Shown here one piece after another: positions 9,122-17,510 of a stretch of 32,050 nucleotides of DNA; position 1 is the first letter of the stretch, and the number at the start of each line of letters is the position of its first letter. The stretch is taken from assembly GCA_945787525.1 (NCBI GenBank), contig CALZJC010000002.1:1-32050 (forward strand). Reading direction: 5' to 3'. The DNA is from Thermoanaerobaculia bacterium (lineage in GTDB: Bacteria > Acidobacteriota > Thermoanaerobaculia > Multivoradales > JAHEKO01). A program made the position numbers and the translations under genes. A model generated the notes under the pieces. The model was not told the origin of the DNA. It made no database searches and was given only the letters and a program-made list of their open reading frames with translations.

Positions 9122-10933
9122 TCAGTACCGATCCAGATGGCCGCGCTCGGCGTCGCCCATCTCCACACCGCCCTCGGGGAAGTACTCTCTCCATCGCCGG
9201 TCCACCTTGCGGGCGACCTCCGGATCGCAGCACAGCTCATCGGGAAAGCCCGGCTTGAGGCGCGCATCGATGAGGATCGGCGGCCGGTAGGAGAGGTGGT
9301 TGCGCAGCGGCTCGCGACCCGCGGCGTGGATGTCCGCCGCCGGCTCGAAACGCGTGAACGTGGTCCACAGGAAGTTCATCGCCGAGGCGGCCGCGCGCCG
9401 GGGTTCGTCGGTCAGAACCACCAGCGGCCAGTCGGCGAAAGCGGCGTTGGCCGCCAGCCGGCTGGCGGCTTCGCGCTCGTCGGCGAGCCGGGGCCCGCCG
9501 ACCACGAGACATCCCGGGCAGAAGACCTCGACCTCGCTGACGCCGATCGGCAGCTCGGCCGAGAACTCCCGCGGCAGCTCCCGCACCGGATCGCCCAGCC
9601 CCAGCCAGACACCCTTCGAGCCCTCGTTGACCGCCGGCCCGGTGTAGTCGAGCGTGTCCATCGACAGGTTGGCGAAAACAAACAGATCGGTCTCGGGGCG
9701 GGTGCGCGCGAGCAGGTGGACCAGGGTGGCGCGGAAGTCCTTGAGATCCACCTCCCGATCGGTCACCAGGAGGAACTTGGTCAACGACAGCTGGCCCTCG
9801 CCGAGGATGCGAAAGGCGCTGACCATCGCCTCGCGCCGGTAGCGCTCGCGCACCACGGCCGCGGCCAGCGAGTGGTAGCCGGTCTCACCGTAGGACCAGA
9901 GATCCTTGACGCCGGGCATCACCAGCGGGAACAACGGCGCCAACAGCTCCTGCAGCAGATCGCCGATGAAAAAGTCCTCCTGCCGCGGCTTGCCGACCAC
10001 GGTGGCCGGGTAGATGGCGTCACGGCGGCGCGCCAGCCGCTGGACTTCGAAGACGGGGTAGTCGTGGGTCAGCGAGTAGTAACCGTAGTGGTCGCCGAAC
10101 GGACCCTCGGGCCGCCGCTCCCGGGGTGGGACGACGCCGCTCAGAGCGATCTCCGCCGTCGCCGGCACCGGATGCCCCCCCGGTCCCTCGACCACCGGCA
10201 GCCGGCCGCCGGCGATGAGCGAGGCCAGCATCAACTCGGGCAGATTCTCGGGCAGCGGCGCGATCGCCGAGAGGATCAGAGCCGGCGGTCCGCCCAGGAA
10301 GATCGTCGCCGGCAGCGGCTCGCCCCGCTCCTCCGCCACGCGGTAGTGGAAACCGCCGCCCTTGCCGATCTGCCAGTGCATGCCGGTGGTGCGCGGCCCG
10401 TGCACCTGCAGGCGGTAGAGACCCAGGTTGTGGCGACCGTCCTCCGGGTGCTGGGTGTAGGTCAGGCCGAGGGTCAGGAACGGGCCACCGTCCTCGGGCC
10501 AGGTTGTCAGAGCCGGCAGCCGGGTCAGGTCGACGTCGTCGCTCACCTGCTCGAGCACCGGCCCGCCGCGCTGGCGCCTGAGGCCCACCCGCAAAGCCTC
10601 CCAGGCCAGGTCGCGCGCCCCCCACAGCCGGCCGGGGGTCGGCGGCAGCAGCTCCTCGGCCAGCGCCGCCAGCCGCCGAATCAGCCGGAACGGCCGCTGG
10701 CCGAATGCCAGCTCGGCGCGCCGCGCGGTACCGAACAGATTGGTCACCGCCGGCAGCTCGGCGCCCCGGATCCGGTTGAAGAGCAGGGCCGGACCCCCGG
10801 CGGCGATCACCCGCCGGTGGATCTCGGCGGCCTCCTGGTCGGGGTCGACCTCGGCCTCGACCACCACCAGGTCGCCGTCGCGGCGCAGCTGTTCCAGAAA
10901 CGAGCGTAGATCGGCGAAAGTCTGGAGGCTCAT
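9122..10933 (-). CDS. UbiD family decarboxylase
   Basis: 603 aa; MSLQTFADLRSFLEQLRRDGDLVVVEAEVDPDQEAAEIHRRVIAAGGPALLFNRIRGAELPAVTNLFGTARR...; GPFGDHYGYYSLTHDYPVFEVQRLARRRDAIYPATVVGKPRQED typical of UbiD/menaquinone-type decarboxylases. Confidence 0.93.
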   Translation of the reverse strand: MSLQTFADLRSFLEQLRRDGDLVVVEAEVDPDQEAAEIHRRVIAAGGPALLFNRIRGAELPAVTNLFGTARRAELAFGQRPFRLIRRLAALAEELLPPTPGRLWGARDLAWEALRVGLRRQRGGPVLEQVSDDVDLTRLPALTTWPEDGGPFLTLGLTYTQHPEDGRHNLGLYRLQVHGPRTTGMHWQIGKGGGFHYRVAEERGEPLPATIFLGGPPALILSAIAPLPENLPELMLASLIAGGRLPVVEGPGGHPVPATAEIALSGVVPPRERRPEGPFGDHYGYYSLTHDYPVFEVQRLARRRDAIYPATVVGKPRQEDFFIGDLLQELLAPLFPLVMPGVKDLWSYGETGYHSLAAAVVRERYRREAMVSAFRILGEGQLSLTKFLLVTDREVDLKDFRATLVHLLARTRPETDLFVFANLSMDTLDYTGPAVNEGSKGVWLGLGDPVRELPREFSAELPIGVSEVEVFCPGCLVVGGPRLADEREAASRLAANAAFADWPLVVLTDEPRRAAASAMNFLWTTFTRFEPAADIHAAGREPLRNHLSYRPPILIDARLKPGFPDELCCDPEVARKVDRRWREYFPEGGVEMGDAERGHLDRY

Positions 10934-11044
10934 GGGGATCCGCCCGGAGGTGTCTGACGTGAGCCGGCAGGATACCAGCGGCGCCCCCGGACGCGGGGCG
11001 GCTGCTAGACTGCGGCCAAAGAGTCAGCAGGATCTGCAGACCCA

Positions 11045-12112
11045 ATGAGCTACGACCTCTTCTCGAGCCCGGCCGCGCGAGAGCCGGGACCGGTGGCCCT
11101 GACAGAGGCCATCGCCGCGAAGGACCTCAACAACCTCTATCTGACCAGCTGCTATTTCGCCGACCCGGTGCGCTACGCCGCGTTCTGCTCGCTGTACGCG
11201 CTGATGCGCGTCATCGACGATCGAGTCGACGCGTTGCCACAGGATGCGACCGGCTTCGACCCCGCCGGCGAGCACGATGTGCTTCGCTTCTGGGAAGAGG
11301 CGCTGTTCGAGGCGGCCGACGGAGCGGCACCGCCGTCGGGGCTGGCTGAGCGCTGCCGCATGCCCGAGGCACGGCCGCTGGTAACCGAGGCGGCGCGGGC
11401 GATGCAGCGGTTTCCCTTCCCCCGGAAGCTGTGGCGGAACTTCTTCTCGGCGATGCACCGCGACATCGAGCAAGCTCGGTTCGAGACCTACCAGGAGTTC
11501 CTCGACTACACCGAAGGAGCCAGCGTCGCGCCGACCTCGATCTACCTATACCTCGTCGCCGCCGGCAACGAGTCCAGCACGGGCGCCTACGTCCTGCCGG
11601 ACGGCTTCGACCTCATTCACTGCGGCCGCCACCTGGGCGTCTTCTCCTATCTGGCGCACATCCTTCGGGATATGGCCCTCGACCTGGAGACCGGCGAGAA
11701 GGGCCTGCTCTATCTGGCGCGGGAGGACCTGAGCCGTTTTGGCCTCGACGAGGCGAGACTGCGTCAGGACCTCGAGAAGGGCAAGGCCCGGGAGTCGCTG
11801 CGAGAGCTGGCGGCCGAGCTGGCGCGGCGAGCCTACGAAGCCAGGGATCGCGGCGTCGCCGAACTCGAGCCCCTGCAGGGTCATCTGGAGCCGGACTGCG
11901 CCTTCATCCTGGAGGTCATCCTGGAGATCTACGGGCAGGCCCTCGCCAAGCTGGCCGCCGTCTCTTTCGACCCGATGACGGGCAAGCACCACCTGAGCCT
12001 CGAGGAGAAGTACGCGACCGTCAGCCGCGTCGCCCAACGCCTGGGATTCACGCCGCCGGCGGACGTTCTGTCCAGGCGGCCGATCGCCGCGGCCAGTCGC
12101 CCGCGGGCCTGA
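11045..12112 (+). CDS. Squalene/phytoene synthase family protein (trans-isoprenyl diphosphate synthase, head-to-head)
   Basis: First Asp motif YALMRVIDDRVDA; second HILRDMALDLETGEKGLLYLAREDL; overall squalene/phytoene synthase pattern. Confidence 0.85.
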   Translation: MSYDLFSSPAAREPGPVALTEAIAAKDLNNLYLTSCYFADPVRYAAFCSLYALMRVIDDRVDALPQDATGFDPAGEHDVLRFWEEALFEAADGAAPPSGLAERCRMPEARPLVTEAARAMQRFPFPRKLWRNFFSAMHRDIEQARFETYQEFLDYTEGASVAPTSIYLYLVAAGNESSTGAYVLPDGFDLIHCGRHLGVFSYLAHILRDMALDLETGEKGLLYLAREDLSRFGLDEARLRQDLEKGKARESLRELAAELARRAYEARDRGVAELEPLQGHLEPDCAFILEVILEIYGQALAKLAAVSFDPMTGKHHLSLEEKYATVSRVAQRLGFTPPADVLSRRPIAAASRPRA

Positions 12113-13316
12113 CGAAATCCCACAGAAAACCGGGCCGCAGGATCTCGGTCTTGGCGACCGCATGGCCCATCAGCCCCATGAAGCGGTCGGCCCATCGTCG
12201 GCTGGCGGCGGCCCTGGCGACGGCCAGGTCCACCAGACCCGGCCGGGCGTGGAAGCGCTGCAGCAGCCTGCCGAGACGGAACTCGGTCAGCATCCGGCGA
12301 CGCCACACCCGCTCGAAATCGCCCATCGGCCCGGCCGTGGAGAGATCGCCGGCCGCGATCGCCCGGTCCGCGAGAGCGGCGGCATCGACCCCGCTGCTCA
12401 TGGCGTTGTGGATGCCGTGGCCGGTGAACGGATCGACGAAGCCCGCAGCGTCGCCGACCAGCATCACGCCATCGGCGACAACGCGGCGGCCGTCGTGTCC
12501 GCCGGGCAGCAGCCAGCCCTCCACGTCCCGCACGCTGTCGAGGTCCACGTGCTGCCGCAACAAGCGCTCGAGCCGCCGGCGGAGCTTGACGCCGCGCGCT
12601 CGCCGATCGACTTCGACCATGCCCACACCGATGTTGGCGCGCCCATCGGGCTGCGGCACTATCCAGCAGCAACCAGGCATCAGCTCACGATCGGTGATCA
12701 CCGTGAGGTACCGGTCACCCTCCGGCCAGTCGGCGTAGGCCCGCATGCCGACGTAGAGGTCGTTGCCGCGACTGCCGCGGGCGGCCGGCGGTCGGATACC
12801 GCTCTCCCTCGCCACCCGGCTGGCCGCTCCGTCGGCACCGATGACGACACGCGCGTCGAGGGTCTCGATGCCCCGCGGAGTGTCGATCTGAAGCCGGCTG
12901 AAACGGCCCTCACCGTGCCGCCGGAGCCGCACCAGCCGATGCTCTTGCCGCAACTCGGCGCCGCAGCTCACGGCATGCGCCGCGAGCCGTGCGTCGAGCT
13001 TCTCACGAGGCAGGATTCGCCAGGGATGCACGGTGCCTCGCGCATCGCAAAACCCGCCCTGGATCCGCCGACCGCTCGCCGACACGTAGCGGCATCCGTC
13101 GAGCGACAGCGCATCGGGAGCGATGGCCTCCAGACTCGTGCCGACTCGCGACAGCGATCCGTCGACCTCTGGCAGCAGGACGTCGCCGCAGACCTTGTCA
13201 CGCGGGAAGCCGGCGGCGTCGAGAAGGACCACCGACCTGCCTCGGCGAGCGAGCAGCGAAGCGGCAAGGCTGCCCGCCGGGCCGGCCCCCACGACGACGA
13301 CTTCGGCAACGCTCAC
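12048..13316 (-). CDS. Geranylgeranyl reductase family FAD-dependent oxidoreductase
   Basis: GTG start at 13316: VSVAEVVVVGAGPAGSLAASLLARRGRSVVLLDAAGFPRDKVCGDVLLPE (FAD-binding GxGxxG plus DKxCG) and VMLVGDAAGFVDPFTGHGIHNAMSSG. Confidence 0.88.
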   Translation of the reverse strand: MSVAEVVVVGAGPAGSLAASLLARRGRSVVLLDAAGFPRDKVCGDVLLPEVDGSLSRVGTSLEAIAPDALSLDGCRYVSASGRRIQGGFCDARGTVHPWRILPREKLDARLAAHAVSCGAELRQEHRLVRLRRHGEGRFSRLQIDTPRGIETLDARVVIGADGAASRVARESGIRPPAARGSRGNDLYVGMRAYADWPEGDRYLTVITDRELMPGCCWIVPQPDGRANIGVGMVEVDRRARGVKLRRRLERLLRQHVDLDSVRDVEGWLLPGGHDGRRVVADGVMLVGDAAGFVDPFTGHGIHNAMSSGVDAAALADRAIAAGDLSTAGPMGDFERVWRRRMLTEFRLGRLLQRFHARPGLVDLAVARAAASRRWADRFMGLMGHAVAKTEILRPGFLWDFVRPAGDWPRRSAAWTERPPAA

Positions 13317-13347
13317 GCCGCGAGCGCCCCCCGCTGTCCTGCCGCCC

Positions 13348-14187
13348 TCATCTCCGTGTCCCGGCGCCGTCGCCGCCGGTTTGGATCGCCGCCACATGGG
13401 TTCCCGGGACCGCTCTGCCAGCCAGCGCGCGCGCCAGCCTGCCGGGCTCCAGACCGTTGAGGATCCACGAGTCGACACCCAGTCGGGCGAGGGCGGCGGC
13501 GGTCTCCAGCCGGTGCCGCATGCCGCCGGTGACGTCGGTGCCGGCGGCCTCACCGGCCGACGCCAGGACGCGGCGCAGGTTGGCGCCCGTGACCGCCTCG
13601 ACCAGGCGCCCGTCGCGATCGTAGACACCCTCCGTCTCGCCCAGCCACAGCACGCGCGCCACCGGGCGACGGCGCCGTCGCAGGGCATTCACCAGGGCCC
13701 GGAAGACGCTCTCGGTCGAGCAGATGGCGGCGCCCTGGCGCCGATCCAGCACCACGTCGCCGTAGGTGACGGGCAGCAGGCGTCGATCGAGCGCGTGCAG
13801 GAGAGGCTCGAGCGCCAGGCCGACCGGCCGGCCGCCGCTGGCGCTCATGAAGCTCGACGGCGCCAGCGAGAACGGCGCCGCGCCCGCTGCGAGCCGGCCG
13901 TCGACGACCAGGCGATGCAGCGCCGCGGCGCGCGCCTGGGTCTCGGACACGCCGACCAGCTGGCTTCGACCGGCCACGCCCCGATGGACCCCATGCCGGG
14001 CCGCCGCGGGGTGGCCGAACGAGCCGCTGCCGTGGCCGACGATCAGCCGGCCGGCGCTCGCGTCCGACGCGCCTGCGATCTCGCCCGCCAACCGGGCGAT
14101 CACCCGGCCGCGCGATCGGCCGGGCCGGCGCTTGTCGGTGATCAGGCTGCCGCCCAGCTTGACCAGGGTCAGCGAAGCGCGCGTCAA
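13348..14187 (-). CDS. Isopentenyl phosphate kinase (IPK)
   Basis: Sense part of the longer ORF starts at TTG 14187: LTLVKLGGSLITDKRRPG...LIVGHGSGSFGHPAA (catalytic-His HGxGSFGH signature)...PVTYGDVVLDRRQGAAICSTE...VLWLGETEGVYDRDG...AGTDVTGGMRHRLE...SWILNG. Close to archaeal IPK organisation. Confidence 0.9.
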   Translation of the reverse strand: MTRASLTLVKLGGSLITDKRRPGRSRGRVIARLAGEIAGASDASAGRLIVGHGSGSFGHPAAARHGVHRGVAGRSQLVGVSETQARAAALHRLVVDGRLAAGAAPFSLAPSSFMSASGGRPVGLALEPLLHALDRRLLPVTYGDVVLDRRQGAAICSTESVFRALVNALRRRRRPVARVLWLGETEGVYDRDGRLVEAVTGANLRRVLASAGEAAGTDVTGGMRHRLETAAALARLGVDSWILNGLEPGRLARALAGRAVPGTHVAAIQTGGDGAGTRR

Positions 14188-15182
14188 AACAGGTGCTCCT
14201 CGATCGACCGCGGCCCGGTGCCCACCCGGTCCCGTAGCAGCGAGATCACTCGCGGCAGCCCGGCGAGCGCCGCCGCCACCGCCTCCTCGTCTCCAGGCCC
14301 ACAGATGACGTGCACGTTGGGCCCCGCGTCCATGGTGAACCAGGCGCCGACACCGCGCGCTCGCAGCTGGCGCACCGCCTCCAGGACCTCGAGCGTGCCC
14401 GGGCGCCAGTAGAAGATGGGCGGCCGGGACGACATGGCGATCAGGTGCAGATCGATCGCCTCCTGCTCGACGATCGGGCCGAGCCGTTCCAGATCCCGGT
14501 CCCGGATCGCCTGTCCCACCGCCGCCAGACGCTCGCCGAGCCGTTCCTGGCGCAGGGCGAACTGCGGGCTGGTCGAGGCACGGCGGTGGCCCTCGCGGGA
14601 GGAGACCGACTTGAAAGCTGTGTCGACCACGGCGACCAGATCGCACAACGGCCAGTGATCGGCTGGAGCCAGCGAGACGGCCGGGCTCGCGGGGTCGGCA
14701 TCGTCGGCCGGCCAGCGCACGTAGCCGCCCATCACCGAGCGCGCCGCCGAGCCCGAGCCGCTCAGCCGCGCCAGCAACGACAGCTCGGCCGCATCCGGGT
14801 CGCGCTCGAGGCTCGCCGCTACCGCTATGGCGAGCGCCGCAAAGCCGGCGGCCGAGGAGGCGATGCCCGCGCCGGTGGGAAAGTTGTTGCGCGTGGCGAC
14901 CCGGAACGGGACCTCGACGGCGGCCCACCGCCGCAGCTGATCGAGATGACGGCGCACGCCCGCGACGAACGCCACCGGTGCCTCTTCCAGTACGCCGCCG
15001 GCCGTCGCCAGCAGGACCTCGTCTCGGCCGGCTGCCGGTAAGCGCTCCACCGTGGTCCGCGCGCGGCAGTGATCGAGCGTCATGGACACCGAGGCGTTCT
15101 CCGGCAGCGCCGACTCCAGATCCCGCGCCCCCCAGTACTTGATGAAGGCGATGTTGGCCGGGGCTTCGACCGTTACCTTCAA
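14184..15182 (-). CDS. Mevalonate (di)phosphate decarboxylase family GHMP enzyme; candidate phosphomevalonate decarboxylase
   Basis: TTG start 15182: LKVTVEAPANIAFIKYWGARDLESALPENASVSMTLD...NNFPTGAGIASSAAGFAALA...LSGSGSAARSVMGGYVRWP...GAWFTMDAGPNVHVICG. MDD-family motifs with conserved Asp (MDAGPN) and Ser/Arg (GSGSAAR). Confidence 0.92.
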   Translation of the reverse strand: MKVTVEAPANIAFIKYWGARDLESALPENASVSMTLDHCRARTTVERLPAAGRDEVLLATAGGVLEEAPVAFVAGVRRHLDQLRRWAAVEVPFRVATRNNFPTGAGIASSAAGFAALAIAVAASLERDPDAAELSLLARLSGSGSAARSVMGGYVRWPADDADPASPAVSLAPADHWPLCDLVAVVDTAFKSVSSREGHRRASTSPQFALRQERLGERLAAVGQAIRDRDLERLGPIVEQEAIDLHLIAMSSRPPIFYWRPGTLEVLEAVRQLRARGVGAWFTMDAGPNVHVICGPGDEEAVAAALAGLPRVISLLRDRVGTGPRSIEEHLF

Positions 15183-16264
15183 GCTGCCCCCACCCGCAGC
15201 CCCGGAGCGCCCATGGCGCACTCGATACGACGCCAACCGGCGGGCGCGGGCGGCGCCCGTCGCGCTGACAGAGAGTAGACCAGCAGACAGCCGGCGGCAG
15301 CGCCGCTCAGCGCTCCGGCACCCGAGATCTTCGCCGCACCACCGGCCCGTTCCAGCCGCCGCACCATCCGGCGAACCGGCTCCGGCACGACGCCCACCTC
15401 TTCCAGGCAGCGCTCGAAGTCGCGCACCGGCGCCGCCACGGCGGCGCGGTCACCGCTCTCGAGCGCCGCGCGAAAGCTCATCGCTGCGGTGCGCATCCTG
15501 GCCAAGACGGTATCGAAGCCGGCCGGATCGTCCCGTCGGCGATCGGCGACCGCCGCCACGACGGCGCCGGTGCTCTCGGCCGGCGGCCCGCTGTCGTAGA
15601 TGCGGAAGGCTTGCAGCAGCTCGGGCCGGGCCGCCACCGGCCGCAGCCGCAGTTCGCCAGCGGCATCGCGATCGGCCCACTGGAGGCCGCCGCGCAGGAC
15701 GGTGCCGTGATCGACCCCCGAAGGGCGGCCGTGCTGACGCCGCTCCACCTCCAGCGCCAACCGCCCCACCCGTTCCGGATCCGCCTCGCCACCGCGCCAG
15801 GCGAGAAAACCGGCGATCACCGACACGGCCACCGCCGCCGAAGAGCCAAACCCGGCGCCCACCGGAAGCTCGGAGCGGACCCGCAGACGAAGCGGCGGCA
15901 GAGCCTCGGGAGCCCGCTCAACCGCGGCCTCGCCCAGCGCCACCCGGACCAGGGCCGCCGGGTCGTCGTCGCGCTCGAAAAGGGCGCCCTCGCGATATGC
16001 CAGCCAGCGCGCCCGGGCTCGAGCGGTGTGCTCGGCGATCTCCCGCCAGCTGCCGTGAGTGTGTATCCCGAGGTCCGGCAGATCCAGCTCGACACCCTGG
16101 CCGACGCCGTCGCCGAGCTCGGCTCGCACCCTGAGCCCGAGGGCCGCGGTCAGGGCCGGCTGACCATAGACCGCGCCGTGCTCGCCCATCAGGATCAGCT
16201 TGCCGGGTGCGGAGACAGCGACCACGGTACGCCGAGCCCGGGAGCTAGGATGAGCCGTTGCCAC
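15179..16264 (-). CDS. Mevalonate kinase (GHMP kinase)
   Basis: VVAVSAPGKLILMGEHGAVYGQPALTAAL; LPVGAGFGSSAAVAVSVIAGFL; RRQHGRPSGVDHGTVLRGG; AAKISGAGALSGAAAGCLLVY. Confidence 0.9.
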   Translation of the reverse strand: MATAHPSSRARRTVVAVSAPGKLILMGEHGAVYGQPALTAALGLRVRAELGDGVGQGVELDLPDLGIHTHGSWREIAEHTARARARWLAYREGALFERDDDPAALVRVALGEAAVERAPEALPPLRLRVRSELPVGAGFGSSAAVAVSVIAGFLAWRGGEADPERVGRLALEVERRQHGRPSGVDHGTVLRGGLQWADRDAAGELRLRPVAARPELLQAFRIYDSGPPAESTGAVVAAVADRRRDDPAGFDTVLARMRTAAMSFRAALESGDRAAVAAPVRDFERCLEEVGVVPEPVRRMVRRLERAGGAAKISGAGALSGAAAGCLLVYSLSARRAPPAPAGWRRIECAMGAPGLRVGAA

Positions 16265-17507
16265 GGCCCAGCCGTTCGTGGGCTCCGGCCAGGTCGCCCG
16301 AGGTGAACGCCGCCATCAGCGAGATCTCGCCCGCCAGCACCGTGGCGCCGAGGATCTCGGCCAACCGCAACGAGCCGGCCCCCGGCTTGCCCGCTTCGGC
16401 TGCGGCGCCCAGCAGGGCCAGCGCCTCGCGCTGGGTGCTCAGCGCGGTGCCGCCGCCCACCACGCCGAGCGGCACGTCGGGCATGAAGATCGACGCCAGC
16501 ACACCGCCCTCGCCCGACGGCTCGACCGTGGTCATGCCCATCGAGCCCTCCACCACCTGCGCCACGTCCTGGCCGGTGGCGATGAAGAACGCCGCCAGCA
16601 CGTTGGCAAAGTGGGCGTTCGATCCCATCGCTCCGGCGGCGATCGAGCCGATCAGGTTCTTGCGGTACTGGACCTCGATCATCGCCTCGGCGCGGGTCTT
16701 GAGACAGCCCTCGAGGATCTCCGGCCCGAGCTGGACCTCGGCGTGGATCCGCTTGCCGCGGCCCTCGAGAAAGTTGATCGCCGACGGCTTCTTGTCGACG
16801 CAGTAGTTGCCCGACAGGGCGACGCAGCGAACGCCGGTCTCCGGCTCGATCAGCTGCTGCACGACCCGATCGCAGGCGATGGTTGCCATGTTCATGCCCA
16901 TGGCGTCGCCCGAGTGGAAACGGAATCGCACGAAGATCGAGGTTCCGATCGCCTGGGTCTTGATGTCGGCCAGACGCAGGAAACGGCTGGTGCCTTCGGC
17001 GACCTCCCGGATCCGTTGCTCGTTGTCGCTCAGCCAGGCGAGGAAGCGCTCGCTCTGCTCGAGGCCGCTGGCGCGAAACACCGGCGCGCGCGTCATGCCG
17101 ACGTCCTCCACCCGCACCAACGCGCCCCCGGCCTCGACGATCGCGCGGCAGCCCCGGTTGACGCTGGCGATGAGCGCGCCTTCGGTGGTGGCCAGCGGCA
17201 CGTAGAGAGTCTCTTCCGGCCCGACCATCCGGCCACGCACACTCAGCGGCCCGGCGACCCCGAGCGGCACCTGGCTGATGCCGATGAAGTTCTCGCAGTG
17301 GCGGCTCGCGGCGCGCTCGGCGTCCAGAGAGTAGCGCCCCGAGTGCTCCAAGCCGCTGGAGCGCAGCGCCTCGATGGCGCGCCGCCGCACGCCGGCCGCC
17401 TGTTCGGCAGTCAGCTCCGCGGGAAGATCGTGCAGACGCCGCTCGCCGGCAACGATCGACCGCACCAGCTGCGCCAGCTCGTCCGTCTGTATCTTGGCTG
17501 GATCCAC
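16245..17507 (-). CDS. hmgA: Hydroxymethylglutaryl-CoA reductase, class I-like
   Basis: ENFIGISQVPLGVAGPL; TTEGALIASVNRGCRAI; FHSGDAMGMNMATIA; GNYCVDKKPSAINFLEGRGK; GMTTVEPSGEGGVLASIFMPDVPLGVVGGGT. Confidence 0.96.
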   Translation of the reverse strand: MDPAKIQTDELAQLVRSIVAGERRLHDLPAELTAEQAAGVRRRAIEALRSSGLEHSGRYSLDAERAASRHCENFIGISQVPLGVAGPLSVRGRMVGPEETLYVPLATTEGALIASVNRGCRAIVEAGGALVRVEDVGMTRAPVFRASGLEQSERFLAWLSDNEQRIREVAEGTSRFLRLADIKTQAIGTSIFVRFRFHSGDAMGMNMATIACDRVVQQLIEPETGVRCVALSGNYCVDKKPSAINFLEGRGKRIHAEVQLGPEILEGCLKTRAEAMIEVQYRKNLIGSIAAGAMGSNAHFANVLAAFFIATGQDVAQVVEGSMGMTTVEPSGEGGVLASIFMPDVPLGVVGGGTALSTQREALALLGAAAEAGKPGAGSLRLAEILGATVLAGEISLMAAFTSGDLAGAHERLGRGNGSS

Positions 17508-17510
17508 AGC

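Noticed and set aside
9119-10909. 596-aa plus-strand ORF
   Set aside because: Exact antisense shadow of the UbiD gene; no recognisable domain.
14310-15041. Plus-strand ORFs across the decarboxylase gene
   Set aside because: Shadow frames opposite a gene with intact family motifs.
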